A stretch of DNA of 63,051 nt, taken from assembly GCA_904420085.1 (NCBI GenBank), contig CAJFUA010000023.1, positions 1-63,051 on the forward strand. The letters are read 5' to 3'. A program made the translations under genes and the position numbers. Below, piece after piece: positions 17,585 to 26,309 of this stretch. Source of the stretch: an uncultured Eubacterium sp. (lineage in GTDB: Bacteria > Bacillota > Clostridia > Lachnospirales > Lachnospiraceae). Position 1 is the first letter of the stretch, and each line of letters opens with the position of its first letter. Under the pieces are notes generated by a model, which had not been told where the DNA came from, made no database searches, and worked only from the letters and a program-made list of their open reading frames with translations.

Positions 17585-18919
17585 CTAATAAAGATTCATA
17601 ATTTTATCATAGGATTTCAAATTTTCCTCCACGTCAAAATCATTTACAATGTTTTCATTGTACCTGACCAGCCGTTTCTTATCTTTCAGGCTTAAAACAG
17701 CCTCTTTCAGAGATTCCGGCTCCGGCTTTATAACGATACCAAACTCATTGCCTTTCAGTAAATCCTTGGCTCCCACATTTTCTGTGACAAGCACCGGAAC
17801 TCCGTAACTCAGTGCTTCTAACACCGTATACCCAAACGTTTCATACCATATGCTGGGGGCTGCCAGAACATCTGCATTTTGAAATATTTTTTCAAGTTCA
17901 TCGTACTGATACTTTGGCCGGATGATGGCATATGGGCGATGAATGGTATGCCTCCCATATAAATAAAGCGTAAACCATTGTTCTCCTCTATTCCATAACG
18001 CATCCAGTACCTCAATTAACATACGATAGCCTTTGCTTTCAATTGCCGGCGACAGATAGGCTATTTTTACTGTGCCAGTGAACGTCTTGACCTTCTTATT
18101 ATTTTTAATATCTTTATGAGAAATAGGAATCACTGCGCCTTTCTTTGCGATTCCCGGAACATAAATATTATAAATTTTCTGTGCCATATGGCTGTTAAAG
18201 TGAAACACATCCACCATCTGCAGCATATCCATATAGTATTTTCTCAGTTCCAGATAGTCCCGGCTTCTGTCTGTTTCCTTCTTTTCATTGCCTGCGATAT
18301 GTGCCTCCTGAAAAAAACGTTCTCTCATATTTTTTCTAAGAAATCTTACCGGTCCCCAGTCTTTTATTTTTCTGTATATGGGCGACTGCAGCAGTATGAT
18401 TTTTTTCATATCCAGCGCATTGGCATTACATGCCGTGCATTGCGTACAATGTTCTACGTCTTCGCACACTGCACCGTTATGAAACATGGTTAACTTCGGA
18501 CATATGCCAAAATAGTCATGGGAAGTAAATAGGATTTTTATCCCCTTCTTTTTTGCCTCTGTCAAAAACTCCTTGTGCAGTCCCATCAGCGTATGGATAT
18601 GTATGACATCCGGCTGAAACTCCTCAAACAACCGGCGGTAGCCTGAAGGATTCACACAATCTGATGTGTATTTTTCCATCTGCCTGATTCCCCCGTTTAA
18701 TGATATCGGTAATGGATTCAAAATTTCAAAATTTTCAATTTCTCCGGTTTTAGCTTTTCTAATTTTAATTTTTTTACTCAGCACGGGAATTTTTCCCGGC
18801 CAAAGCAATGCCACTGTCTCTCCCGCTTCTTTCTGCCGAAGTATCAAGTCGATGCAAAACTTTGTCATGCCACCGGTGCGATAGGGCGGCAGCCCCAATG
18901 AATAGTGTAGTATTCTCAT
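17585..18919 (-). CDS. Glycosyltransferase family 4 with cysteine-rich insert (paralogue of 12291-13631)
   Basis: 444 aa. Same layout as the gene at 12291: ILHYSLGLPPYRTGGMTKFC start, HIHTLMGLHKEFL, LFTSHDYFGICP, a Cys cluster (CEDVEHCTQCTACN), the same helical linker, VKIAYLSPAIESKG and LAAPSIWYETFGYTVLEALS, then VLVTENVGAKDLL. The two proteins are clearly paralogous along their length. They lie about 5.3 kb apart in one operon, so two similar but distinct linkages are likely. It is 5 bp from the GT4 gene at 18925. Confidence 0.9.
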   Translation of the reverse strand: MRILHYSLGLPPYRTGGMTKFCIDLILRQKEAGETVALLWPGKIPVLSKKIKIRKAKTGEIENFEILNPLPISLNGGIRQMEKYTSDCVNPSGYRRLFEEFQPDVIHIHTLMGLHKEFLTEAKKKGIKILFTSHDYFGICPKLTMFHNGAVCEDVEHCTQCTACNANALDMKKIILLQSPIYRKIKDWGPVRFLRKNMRERFFQEAHIAGNEKKETDRSRDYLELRKYYMDMLQMVDVFHFNSHMAQKIYNIYVPGIAKKGAVIPISHKDIKNNKKVKTFTGTVKIAYLSPAIESKGYRMLIEVLDALWNRGEQWFTLYLYGRHTIHRPYAIIRPKYQYDELEKIFQNADVLAAPSIWYETFGYTVLEALSYGVPVLVTENVGAKDLLKGNEFGIVIKPEPESLKEAVLSLKDKKRLVRYNENIVNDFDVEENLKSYDKIMNLY

Positions 18920-18924
18920 GATTT

Positions 18925-20061
18925 CTAACCTAACAATTCTTTATATATCTCTTTCATCTGTGATACGGAGATTGCTTTATCAAACTCCATGGCTTTATGA
19001 ACGCAATTTTTTTTCATGCTTTCCCTTACGGTCTTATCAGATAACCGTTCTAAAGCATAGGCATACTGTTCCACATTATAAGGTTCACATAAATATCCTG
19101 TTTTTCCGTCTTCCATATAATCTAAAATACCTTGGACGCCTGACGCCGCCAATGGCACTCCGGCTGTCATCAGTTCAATTCCTGCCAGCCCTAATCCCTC
19201 TCTGGTGGACGGAAATGCTCCTATATCTGCACAGTGACATATTTGTGGAACATCACTTCGAAGCCCCAGCAGTCTCAGATTCACATGTTTTTCTTCTGCC
19301 AGTTCCTTAAGACAGGCAGAGGTTCCTGATGCATTCATATCATTGCCGCAGATAACATAAACATATTTGGAAGTATCTAATTTTCCCAACGCCTTAATTA
19401 TAATCTGATGATTTTTTCTGACAGACAGTTCTCCGATGGAAACAACCATAAGTTCTTCCTCTTTTATCCCCAGTTCTTCCCTATATGCTTTTCTGTCAAT
19501 TTTTGTATCCAGTATTCTTTTTGTGTCAACTCCTACACCATTAATATATCTTACACTGCCGCACTTCATGGTTTTTGCGGCATGATAATCTTCTTTATTA
19601 ATCGTAATAATCATATCTGTTCGGCGTGAGAAAAATTTTTCTACGTTATAATAAAGCATCCATGATTTTTTTCCGGAACCTTTATGGAAAAAAAAGCCAT
19701 GGGTTGTATAGACGATTTTGCATCCCTTTTTCCTTAATTTCCCGGCAGCCATTCTTACGACGGCTCCGGCAATTGGTGTATGAACATGAATCATCTCATA
19801 CTGATTTTCTTTCAGCAGCTTCTTAACCTGTCTGTATGCGGTAAATGTCTCCTTTGACACAGGTGCGTTGGAAGAAAAAGATATTTGATGAAACTTTGTC
19901 CCAATCTCCTGAAAATATTCGTGTATGTTTTCTGCTCCCGGATGATCCGGATTGGCGGCACAGTCGACCTCATACCCCATTTCCTGTAATGTCCGGATAT
20001 CATTTTCTAAAAAACTTCTAATAAATCCGGCTAATGCCGTTATTACCAATACTTTTCCCAT
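18925..20061 (-). CDS. Glycosyltransferase family 4 (EpsD/CapM-like)
   Basis: 378 aa GT-B enzyme. KVLVITALAGFIRSFLENDI with MGYEVDCAANP, MIHVHTPIAGAVVRMAA, KIVYTTHGFFFHKGS and YINGVGVDTKRI are the EpsD/CapM subgroup marks. The C-domain has MVVSIGELSVRKNHQIIIKAL and AFPSTREGLGLAGIELMTAG (E-x7-E). Members of this group usually add the second or third sugar of a repeat unit. It is 9 bp downstream of the kinase-like gene. Donor cannot be told from sequence. Confidence 0.9.
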   Translation of the reverse strand: MGKVLVITALAGFIRSFLENDIRTLQEMGYEVDCAANPDHPGAENIHEYFQEIGTKFHQISFSSNAPVSKETFTAYRQVKKLLKENQYEMIHVHTPIAGAVVRMAAGKLRKKGCKIVYTTHGFFFHKGSGKKSWMLYYNVEKFFSRRTDMIITINKEDYHAAKTMKCGSVRYINGVGVDTKRILDTKIDRKAYREELGIKEEELMVVSIGELSVRKNHQIIIKALGKLDTSKYVYVICGNDMNASGTSACLKELAEEKHVNLRLLGLRSDVPQICHCADIGAFPSTREGLGLAGIELMTAGVPLAASGVQGILDYMEDGKTGYLCEPYNVEQYAYALERLSDKTVRESMKKNCVHKAMEFDKAISVSQMKEIYKELLG

Positions 20062-20070
20062 GTTCTTCTC

Positions 20071-21255
20071 CTATGCGGCTCTGTACTCCCATCTGTTGAT
20101 TAGATATTCCAATATGGCAATCCACCTGCCGTATTCCTTATCCACCACTTTATTTCTGCGGATTGTTCTTTTTTTATAAAACCCAATGATATCTATGAGA
20201 TAACACATATATGTAAAATCTGCATCATGAACATACTTTTCTATCAGTTCTTTTTTCTTCTCATACAACAAAATGGTCTGTTTTCCATCATTTCCACATC
20301 CCAACAATGACATTTGTGTCAGATAGTGAAATATATCAATATAGCAGGGTTTACTGAAACTGCAGTATTCAAAATCAAACACCTGCAGTTCTCCATCTGC
20401 ATAATAGACATTCCACGGTGTATAATCCCCGTGAGAAAATCCATACTCCTTTTCCTTCCCTGCAAGTTCCTTTTCGATGATTCGGATTGCCCTGTTTAAT
20501 ATCCTGCCGTCTCTGTCTTGTGCCTGCTGCTCTTTCACATATGTTACATTGCGGTAGAAATCGGTCTTTTCATACTGCATTGTTCTTTCTGTAATCTCAT
20601 TCATATTTTTAACAAAATCCGTATGACGTCTGTCAAATACAAATTGTACCTTTTCATTCACAGATTTTTTAGTGCTCTGTGCAAACATGATTTCCCGGCC
20701 GTTTTTCATCTTCCATAGGATACGGGGAATGTTGCATACGCCCTTATCTCTCAAAGTTTGTAATGCTTTCATTTCCTCTTGAAATCTCTCCCCTGCTTTT
20801 CGGTTTTTTGTAATTTTCAGATAGGTAATAATATGATTTTCGTTATAAACCTGCAATGTCAGTTTGTCATTTTCCTCCGCAGAAAAGTCACCCATATAAC
20901 CTGCAACAGAATACTCTGCGCCCTCTCCTATGCTTTCATCTAAATATTTTTGAATCTCTATCTGCAGGGAAAGCTGTTTTTTTTCTGCCCTAATCAGTCT
21001 GCGTATCCATTTTATTTTTGCAAAGAAGGGCAGCATTTTCTTTAGTATGATCCCTTTCTTCGTTGTGGGCTGATACATCCCTAATCCTGACCTGATATGC
21101 TCATAAGGTAAAATCCATATTTTATCCCTGTGCTCAAAAATAATATAATATTTATTCCCGGGCAAAAACACATCACCCAACAGCTCTCTTTGTTCAAATA
21201 TTGGTACTGTTTTTTTTCTTAATTTCGTTTTTATCTTAACTGATTTCGAAGCCAT
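20071..21255 (-). CDS. Aminoglycoside phosphotransferase-fold kinase
   Basis: 394 aa. The catalytic loop HGDYTPWNVYY (residues 275-285) and the metal motif FDFEY (293-297) are those of APH/choline-kinase-like enzymes. The N-terminal half has a degenerate P-loop/beta-hairpin region (SVAGYMGDFSAEENDKLTLQV), then TYLKITKNRKAGERFQEEMKAL, where Lys and Glu fit the ATP-binding pair. The first 24 bp overlap the end of the GT32 gene. In a glycan operon it may phosphorylate a sugar or another small acceptor, or be an inactive scaffold. The catalytic Asp is present, so activity is likely. No drug-resistance role is implied. Confidence 0.75.
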   Translation of the reverse strand: MASKSVKIKTKLRKKTVPIFEQRELLGDVFLPGNKYYIIFEHRDKIWILPYEHIRSGLGMYQPTTKKGIILKKMLPFFAKIKWIRRLIRAEKKQLSLQIEIQKYLDESIGEGAEYSVAGYMGDFSAEENDKLTLQVYNENHIITYLKITKNRKAGERFQEEMKALQTLRDKGVCNIPRILWKMKNGREIMFAQSTKKSVNEKVQFVFDRRHTDFVKNMNEITERTMQYEKTDFYRNVTYVKEQQAQDRDGRILNRAIRIIEKELAGKEKEYGFSHGDYTPWNVYYADGELQVFDFEYCSFSKPCYIDIFHYLTQMSLLGCGNDGKQTILLYEKKKELIEKYVHDADFTYMCYLIDIIGFYKKRTIRRNKVVDKEYGRWIAILEYLINRWEYRAA

Positions 21256-22061
21256 ATTTCCACCCTGCGAACTCTGTCTCTCCCGATTATTTTCATCAAA
21301 AATTTTCTAATTCCCTGTAGCAGCGGCCTGACTGCCCGAATCCAGATTTTATTCGTCCCCCTGCGTTTTTCTCTGTCCGTCATCCAACTGTTGTCACACC
21401 AATGAATTGCACAGGTTTTTTTTGTGATTTGAAACTTATCTTTACCCGTTTTTTTAGGATAGAAATATTCTCTCGGGAAAATATGAAAACCCCCGCAATT
21501 CTGTTCACTGCCATTCCTCCGCAGACCTTCTTCTGTCATAATATCTGTCAGCAATGATACATTGGCTATGATATCCATGTTTCCGTCTTTTTGCAAAAAA
21601 GAATGATTTTCGTAATACGACATCATTTTTTGAATCATCGGATTTTTCGGCGGCACGGCAATAACCGCAGTTCCCAGAAATTTCTGCCGTTCAAAACCTA
21701 CAATTCCCATCGGCCCGTCCAACATGGGAATCTTCTTCCGCAATTCCACATCAGTATCCAGATATATCCCGCCATATTCATATAATACCTTCGCCCGGAC
21801 ATAGTCGCTGACAAATGCATATTGTTTTTGGTTATACGCCTGACGGCAGAAATTGCAGCAGGTAATATCAAAACTTTTTTCATTCCATAATTGAATTTCA
21901 TAATCCGGAAAAAATTTTTTCCATTCTTCTATAAAACGTTGATTTCTGTCCGGTATTTTTTTATCTCCAAACCAACAGTAATGTATCATTCGGGGTATCA
22001 TGTAACAATTTCTCCCTGCTTCTAAATACGCAAAGTGACCAGAAATATTCCTTCTGGCCAT
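21231..22061 (-). CDS. Glycosyltransferase family 32 (capsular polysaccharide synthesis protein)
   Basis: 276 aa from the ATG at 22061. An internal ATG at 22001 (MIPRMIHYCWFGDKKIP) is where family members normally begin and has a GGGAG upstream, so it may be the true start. The GT32 marks are PRMIHYCWFG, YAFVSDYVRAKVLYEYGGIY and the LDTDVEL metal motif (DxD at 102-104 of the long form), followed by late AIHWCDNSW. It transfers a hexose from a nucleotide sugar in the cytoplasm. It is 9 bp from the DUF1972 gene if the long start is used. Confidence 0.88.
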   Translation of the reverse strand: MARRNISGHFAYLEAGRNCYMIPRMIHYCWFGDKKIPDRNQRFIEEWKKFFPDYEIQLWNEKSFDITCCNFCRQAYNQKQYAFVSDYVRAKVLYEYGGIYLDTDVELRKKIPMLDGPMGIVGFERQKFLGTAVIAVPPKNPMIQKMMSYYENHSFLQKDGNMDIIANVSLLTDIMTEEGLRRNGSEQNCGGFHIFPREYFYPKKTGKDKFQITKKTCAIHWCDNSWMTDREKRRGTNKIWIRAVRPLLQGIRKFLMKIIGRDRVRRVEIWLRNQLR

Positions 22062-22070
22062 TTTTATCCC

Positions 22071-23276
22071 TTATTTATTCTTAACAAACAGTTCCTCGTA
22101 CCGGTCCCTGATGTATTCCCATCTGTAAAACTTATCAATTCTCTCTTTTGCCTTATTTCCCAACTTCCGGATTTCTTCTTCTGACATCTCATCTGCCTGC
22201 TCTAACGTCCGTGCCAGCAATCCATACTCATGGGTCCAGTATTTTGCTCCTTCTTCTGCCACCTCTCTGTTAAAAGAGACCCGAAACAGCAGGTTTAAAT
22301 CCGTTCTTCCTAAAGCTTCCAGAAGACTTGGATTGGTTCCGCCTACAGAATGTCCGTGAAGATAACCGTATGCTTCTTCCCTGATTTTCTTTAATAACTG
22401 CTGGTCATATACCGTTCCCACAAATTTAATTCTGTCGTCCCGGTCGAAATGCAGTTTTTCCAGTAACTGGTCATAAAATGAATTTCCGTCATAATCCGTG
22501 ATAAGTACCAAATCTTTCTTTGTCTTTGATTTCATAAACTCCCGAATCATCACCTCAAAATTGTTTTCGGGAACAAATCTTCCCACAATCAGATAATAAT
22601 TTTTTTGCGAGATGTTAAATTTTTGAAACCAATCCACCACTTTTTCATCATCGTCAGCCAATACGGAAGCGCTGGTCTCTGCTCCATAAGCGATAAAGGT
22701 TGTCTGTGGATGGTATTTTTTGTAATCTTCCCTGATATATGCCTCAATGCCTTTGCTGTCACATATCAGCAGATCTGCATGTTTCACCATCAGTTTTTCG
22801 GACAGTTTCCAATACTTTCTTACCGGAGCGCTCCACTTTGCCCGTTTCCACTCATGACCGTCCGGGTTTACATAAAGTTTTCCTCCCAGCTTATGTATTT
22901 TCTTTTTCAGTCTTCCGATAAAAGGTCCGATTCTACATGCCAGCACATAGATAACCGGCTCTTTAATATGATGTTTTTCTATAAATTCCAGACTGTACCG
23001 AATGGCATCCACATCATAAAAGATAGCCTTTGCCGGACCGTTTACCCTCTGCTTAATATCAAAACAGTGCGCATCATTGTATTCGTAATCCCTCTGACTT
23101 TCATCATAATGGTTTCCATCAACAATTCTTGCCACATGGTACTGTATGTCGTCACTTTTTTTATATTCCGTCAATTTATCTACGAATGTCTCAAATCCGC
23201 CGTATCTGGTGGGGATTCCCTTACATCCTACGATAAAAACATGCTTCTTTGAAACATCTGTAAAATTTTCTTTCAT
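22071..23276 (-). CDS. DUF1972 glycosyltransferase (Cps2T/rhamnosyltransferase-like)
   Basis: 401 aa. VFIVGCKGIPTRYGGFETFV opens the DUF1972 domain; IYVLACRIGPFIG, NPDGHEWKRAKWS and ADLLICDSKGIEAYI follow. The C-domain has NYYLIVGRFVPENNFEVMI and YLHGHSVGGTNPSLLEAL (E-x-L replacement typical of this group). Characterised relatives are beta-1,4-rhamnosyltransferases that add the second sugar in streptococcal capsule repeat units. Its place right after the initiating sugar transferase fits a second-sugar role. About 100 bp separate it from that gene, with no further gene in the gap. Confidence 0.9.
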   Translation of the reverse strand: MKENFTDVSKKHVFIVGCKGIPTRYGGFETFVDKLTEYKKSDDIQYHVARIVDGNHYDESQRDYEYNDAHCFDIKQRVNGPAKAIFYDVDAIRYSLEFIEKHHIKEPVIYVLACRIGPFIGRLKKKIHKLGGKLYVNPDGHEWKRAKWSAPVRKYWKLSEKLMVKHADLLICDSKGIEAYIREDYKKYHPQTTFIAYGAETSASVLADDDEKVVDWFQKFNISQKNYYLIVGRFVPENNFEVMIREFMKSKTKKDLVLITDYDGNSFYDQLLEKLHFDRDDRIKFVGTVYDQQLLKKIREEAYGYLHGHSVGGTNPSLLEALGRTDLNLLFRVSFNREVAEEGAKYWTHEYGLLARTLEQADEMSEEEIRKLGNKAKERIDKFYRWEYIRDRYEELFVKNK

Positions 23277-23379
23277 TGTTCACTCTAACTCTTCATTCTT
23301 AATTTTTTCTGTCTGCTGTTGATTTCCATACCGTTCTTCCATCGTTCCATATAATTAACTTTGGGGCGGTACCCATGAT

Positions 23380-24822
23380 TTACTGGGAGCCGTCTCTCTT
23401 TAATACAACCAGAACTGTTTTCAGCAGTATCTTTATATCCAATCTGACGCTCCAGTTATTTATGTACTCATTATCCAGCTTTACGATTTCTTCAAAATCC
23501 GTAAAATCACTTCTGCCGCTGACCTGCCATATTCCCGTCAGTCCCGGTTTTATCGCCAGCCTGCTCTTATGATGCAGCTCATATCTCTCATATTCATCCA
23601 TCGTCGGAGGACGGGTTCCCACCAGACTCATATCGCCTTTTAAAATACTCCAGAAATTTGGAAATTCATCAATGGATGTGGACCTTAAAAAATGTCCCAG
23701 ACCTTTTTTGCTGCCGTCCGGTCCGCTGCCGATAATTCGCGGATCCTTATCTAGTTTAAACATCAGACCGTCCATTTTATTGTCTGCCATATACTCTTTT
23801 TTCCGCTCTTCCGCATCTGCATACATGGAACGGAATTTATAAATCTTAAATATTCTTCCGTTTTTTCCGGCTCTCTCCTGTCCAAAAAATACCGGTCCTT
23901 TCGGGTCGGCAATTTTGATGGCCGGTGCCACAAAAATAAATAAAATACCGGTAATGAGGCAGCCTACAATTCCTGCACAGATGTCCAATGCTCTTTTCAG
24001 GAACAACTGATAGGATGTGACCACTTTTGTACTGGTAGTCATTACATCCAAACCGTTGATGTGGCTAAAATATACATTGGGAAAACCTTCCCCCAGATTA
24101 TTAACCATAATATGTACGATGACTCCCATCGACAGAAATTTATTGGCAATTCTCCCAATCTCCTCGCTCCTGCCCGTGTCCAGGCAGAGCACCACACTGT
24201 CTACCACGTTTCTGCACACATACTCATAGACTTCCGTCCCTCTGCTGACAATGGGAATGCCTAAAATCTGCTTTTTATCCGTGGTATTTTCTTGCAAAGC
24301 AATTCCTACAATGTTAAAACTTTTATCCGGTCCGCTCTTTATTTTTTCAATGGCATGTTCCACACCGTCTTCATCAGCAAGAATCAATATTTTTCTGTTA
24401 TCTGTCTTATCTTTTCCACGTAACTCATAAATCTTTTTCATAATAATGTGAAACAGATATTCTGCTATGGTATTCAAAAAAAAGAATCCCATTAAAATAG
24501 TTCTGGAATATGTATCTCCCATCTGCATCACAAACAGATACGCAAGCAGCAGACCAAATAATTCGATATTGCACACCGTGACAATGCGCAGTTCATCAAA
24601 ATATCCTCTTTTCAAGATTCCTGAATAGCAGTTTGTAAAAAATGCAATACAAAAATGAAGTATCGTCGCCACGATTGCTATCATACGATAGTCAGATACA
24701 GCATACATATTGCCAAATCCCAGCCGTATCCAGTAAGCTGCTAAAAGCATTAGATTCAAGCACAACACATCAGCGAGAATAAAATCCCAATGTTTCAGCC
24801 ATCCACTCTTTTTAAGATGCAT
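23380..24822 (-). CDS. Polyprenyl-phosphate sugar-1-phosphate transferase (EPS initiating enzyme)
   Basis: 480 aa. Four or five N-terminal membrane helices (FILADVLCLNLMLLAAYWI, MIAIVATILHFCIAFF and others) are followed by a Rossmann-like soluble segment (KILILADEDGVEHAI). The catalytic bacterial sugar transferase domain starts near residue 270: KRALDICAGIVGCLITG, GPVFFGQERAGKNGRIF, KFRSMYADAEERK, LRSTSIDEFPNFWSILKGDMSLVGTRPP and KPGLTGIWQVSGRS. It transfers the first sugar-1-phosphate to undecaprenyl phosphate. First gene of the minus-strand operon; a GGAGAGGGAG site precedes the ATG. Whether galactose, glucose or another sugar is used cannot be told. Confidence 0.93.
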   Translation of the reverse strand: MHLKKSGWLKHWDFILADVLCLNLMLLAAYWIRLGFGNMYAVSDYRMIAIVATILHFCIAFFTNCYSGILKRGYFDELRIVTVCNIELFGLLLAYLFVMQMGDTYSRTILMGFFFLNTIAEYLFHIIMKKIYELRGKDKTDNRKILILADEDGVEHAIEKIKSGPDKSFNIVGIALQENTTDKKQILGIPIVSRGTEVYEYVCRNVVDSVVLCLDTGRSEEIGRIANKFLSMGVIVHIMVNNLGEGFPNVYFSHINGLDVMTTSTKVVTSYQLFLKRALDICAGIVGCLITGILFIFVAPAIKIADPKGPVFFGQERAGKNGRIFKIYKFRSMYADAEERKKEYMADNKMDGLMFKLDKDPRIIGSGPDGSKKGLGHFLRSTSIDEFPNFWSILKGDMSLVGTRPPTMDEYERYELHHKSRLAIKPGLTGIWQVSGRSDFTDFEEIVKLDNEYINNWSVRLDIKILLKTVLVVLKRDGSQ

Positions 24823-25097
24823 CTATCTTCTCCCTCTCCTGTACGATTTTCCCCCCCTTAAAAAACTCTAATGCCATTCTAACTTAATTAACATTTAATT
24901 GCAAATATTAATTATAATTATACTTTTTTTGTCAGAAAAACCGCTTTTTTCCACTTTAATACTTCCTTGTGACACTTTTAATTTTGTCCTTTTTGTAAAC
25001 TTTTGTAACTGAAATGTTAAATGTTTTTTGTGGTTATTGTTTTTATTTAAAGAGAAATATAATATACATAGTATCATTAGTGTTAGGAGTGGTTTCA
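24823..25097. promoter_or_regulatory. Divergent AT-rich intergenic region with promoters for the EPS operon and the zinc-ribbon operon
   Basis: About 275 bp between divergent starts. On the plus strand TATAAT at 25058-25063 with TTATTG at 25034-25039 (18-bp spacer) is a fair promoter for the gene at 25098. On the minus strand TATAAT-like boxes occur at about 24912-24925, but without a convincing -35, so the EPS promoter is only loosely placed. No terminator or conserved leader RNA was recognised. Confidence 0.45.
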
Positions 25098-25511
25098 ATG
25101 AATTGGCGAGATAAGTTTACAAATTTTATGTATGGGAGATATGGTGTTGACCAGCTTTCCAGATTTATGCTGATTGCAATTTTTGTTCTTTGCATTTTAT
25201 CTATATTTGTACGGATACAGTTTTTAAGCATACTTATCTTTGCCCTGATTATCATTATGTATTTTCGTATGTTTTCTAAAAATATTTATAAAAGAGCCGC
25301 CGAAAATGAAAAGTACCTGCAGTTTGTCGGAAAATTTAAAGGCAAAGGCTTTCATGGTGCATCGGATTTTGCAAAAAATGCCGAACAGCGGAAATATTAT
25401 AAATTTTTTAAATGTCCGGGCTGTTCCCAAAAAATCAGAATTCCGAGAGGACATGGAAAAATTGAAATCCGCTGTCCGAAATGCAACACAAAATTTATTC
25501 GAAAGAGTTAG
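25098..25511 (+). CDS. Small membrane protein with C-terminal zinc ribbon
   Basis: 137 aa from the ATG at 25098, chosen because TAGGAGTGG lies just upstream; the longer frame to 25014 has no such site. A membrane hairpin (FMLIAIFVLCILSIFVRIQFLSILIFALIIIMYF, two segments) is followed by a basic linker. A zinc ribbon ends the chain: FKCPGCSQKIRIPRG...IRCPKCNTKF (two CxxC). Such ribbons can bind nucleic acid or protein. It is 6 bp ahead of the DUF5685 gene and probably co-transcribed with it and the J protein. Exact function unknown. Confidence 0.8.
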   Translation: MNWRDKFTNFMYGRYGVDQLSRFMLIAIFVLCILSIFVRIQFLSILIFALIIIMYFRMFSKNIYKRAAENEKYLQFVGKFKGKGFHGASDFAKNAEQRKYYKFFKCPGCSQKIRIPRGHGKIEIRCPKCNTKFIRKS

Positions 25512-25517
25512 CAGAAT

Positions 25518-26309
25518 ATGTTTGGCTATGTAGTTATCAACAAACCTGAATTAAAATTTAAAGAATTTGACATTTACCGCGGCTATTACTGCGGTTTATG
25601 CCGATCATTGAAAAAGCGTTACGGCATCGCCGGTCAGATAACACTGACCTATGACATGACTTTTCTTGCGCTGCTGCTTACCGGCTTATACGAGGCGGAA
25701 ATTTCCGAAGAGAAACACCGGTGCATCATGCACCCGATGAGCAGACACCTGATGCTCCAAAGCAAATATACGGATTATGTGGCCGACATGAATATTATTC
25801 TGGCTTACTATAAAGCTTTGGATGACTGGAAAGATGAACACAACATTCTCAAACTGGCTTTTTCCTCTCTGTTAAAGAATAAGTGTCATTCTTATCAGGA
25901 AAAATCTGCTGCCATATCTGCTTTACTGAATCAGTTACAGAAATACGAGCAGGCGGGGGAAACCAATATTGATGTTGTGGCGGGAACTTTCGGCAAAATC
26001 ATGAGTATTGTCTGTACTCCCCACAGAGACCGGTGGGCACCCAATTTGAAACGGCTGGGATTTTTCCTTGGCAAATTCATATATATTCTGGACGCTTACA
26101 AGGATATTGAAAAAGACATCAAAAAAAATTCCTACAATCCTTTTAAAAACATTTGTAAAGAGACGGATTTTAATGATAAGATAGAAAAGATGCTGACTAT
26201 GATGATGGCAGAATGTTCCAGGGAATTTGAATATCTGCCTATTCTGGATAATGCAGACATTTTAAGAAATATATTATACGCAGGAGTTTGGACAAAGTAT
26301 TATGAGTGA
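25518..26309 (+). CDS. DUF5685 family protein
   Basis: 263 aa. MFGYVVINKPELKFKEF followed by YRGYYCGLCRSLKKRYG is the typical start of DUF5685, with a CxxC in YYCGLCRS. Other conserved-looking segments are YDMTFLALLL, HRCIMHPMSRH, YVADMNIILAYYKALDDWKDE and FIYILDAYKDIEKDIKKNSYNPF. The helical pattern with Asp-rich DDWKDE and DAYKD recalls all-helical prenyl/squalene-synthase-like folds, but that is only an impression. No signal peptide. It overlaps the J-protein gene by 8 bp, so the two are translationally coupled. No function is known for the family. Confidence 0.8.
   Translation: MFGYVVINKPELKFKEFDIYRGYYCGLCRSLKKRYGIAGQITLTYDMTFLALLLTGLYEAEISEEKHRCIMHPMSRHLMLQSKYTDYVADMNIILAYYKALDDWKDEHNILKLAFSSLLKNKCHSYQEKSAAISALLNQLQKYEQAGETNIDVVAGTFGKIMSIVCTPHRDRWAPNLKRLGFFLGKFIYILDAYKDIEKDIKKNSYNPFKNICKETDFNDKIEKMLTMMMAECSREFEYLPILDNADILRNILYAGVWTKYYE

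Noticed and set aside
20071-21255. Aminoglycoside resistance gene
   Set aside because: Only the kinase fold is shared; the location and overlap with glycan genes point to another substrate.
22605-23252. Long open frame (215 aa) on the plus strand
   Set aside because: Antisense to a well-supported DUF1972 glycosyltransferase; no ribosome binding site or protein-like composition.
24823-25097. Riboswitch or structured leader ahead of the EPS operon
   Set aside because: Only AT-rich sequence was seen, with no conserved stem-loops or known consensus.
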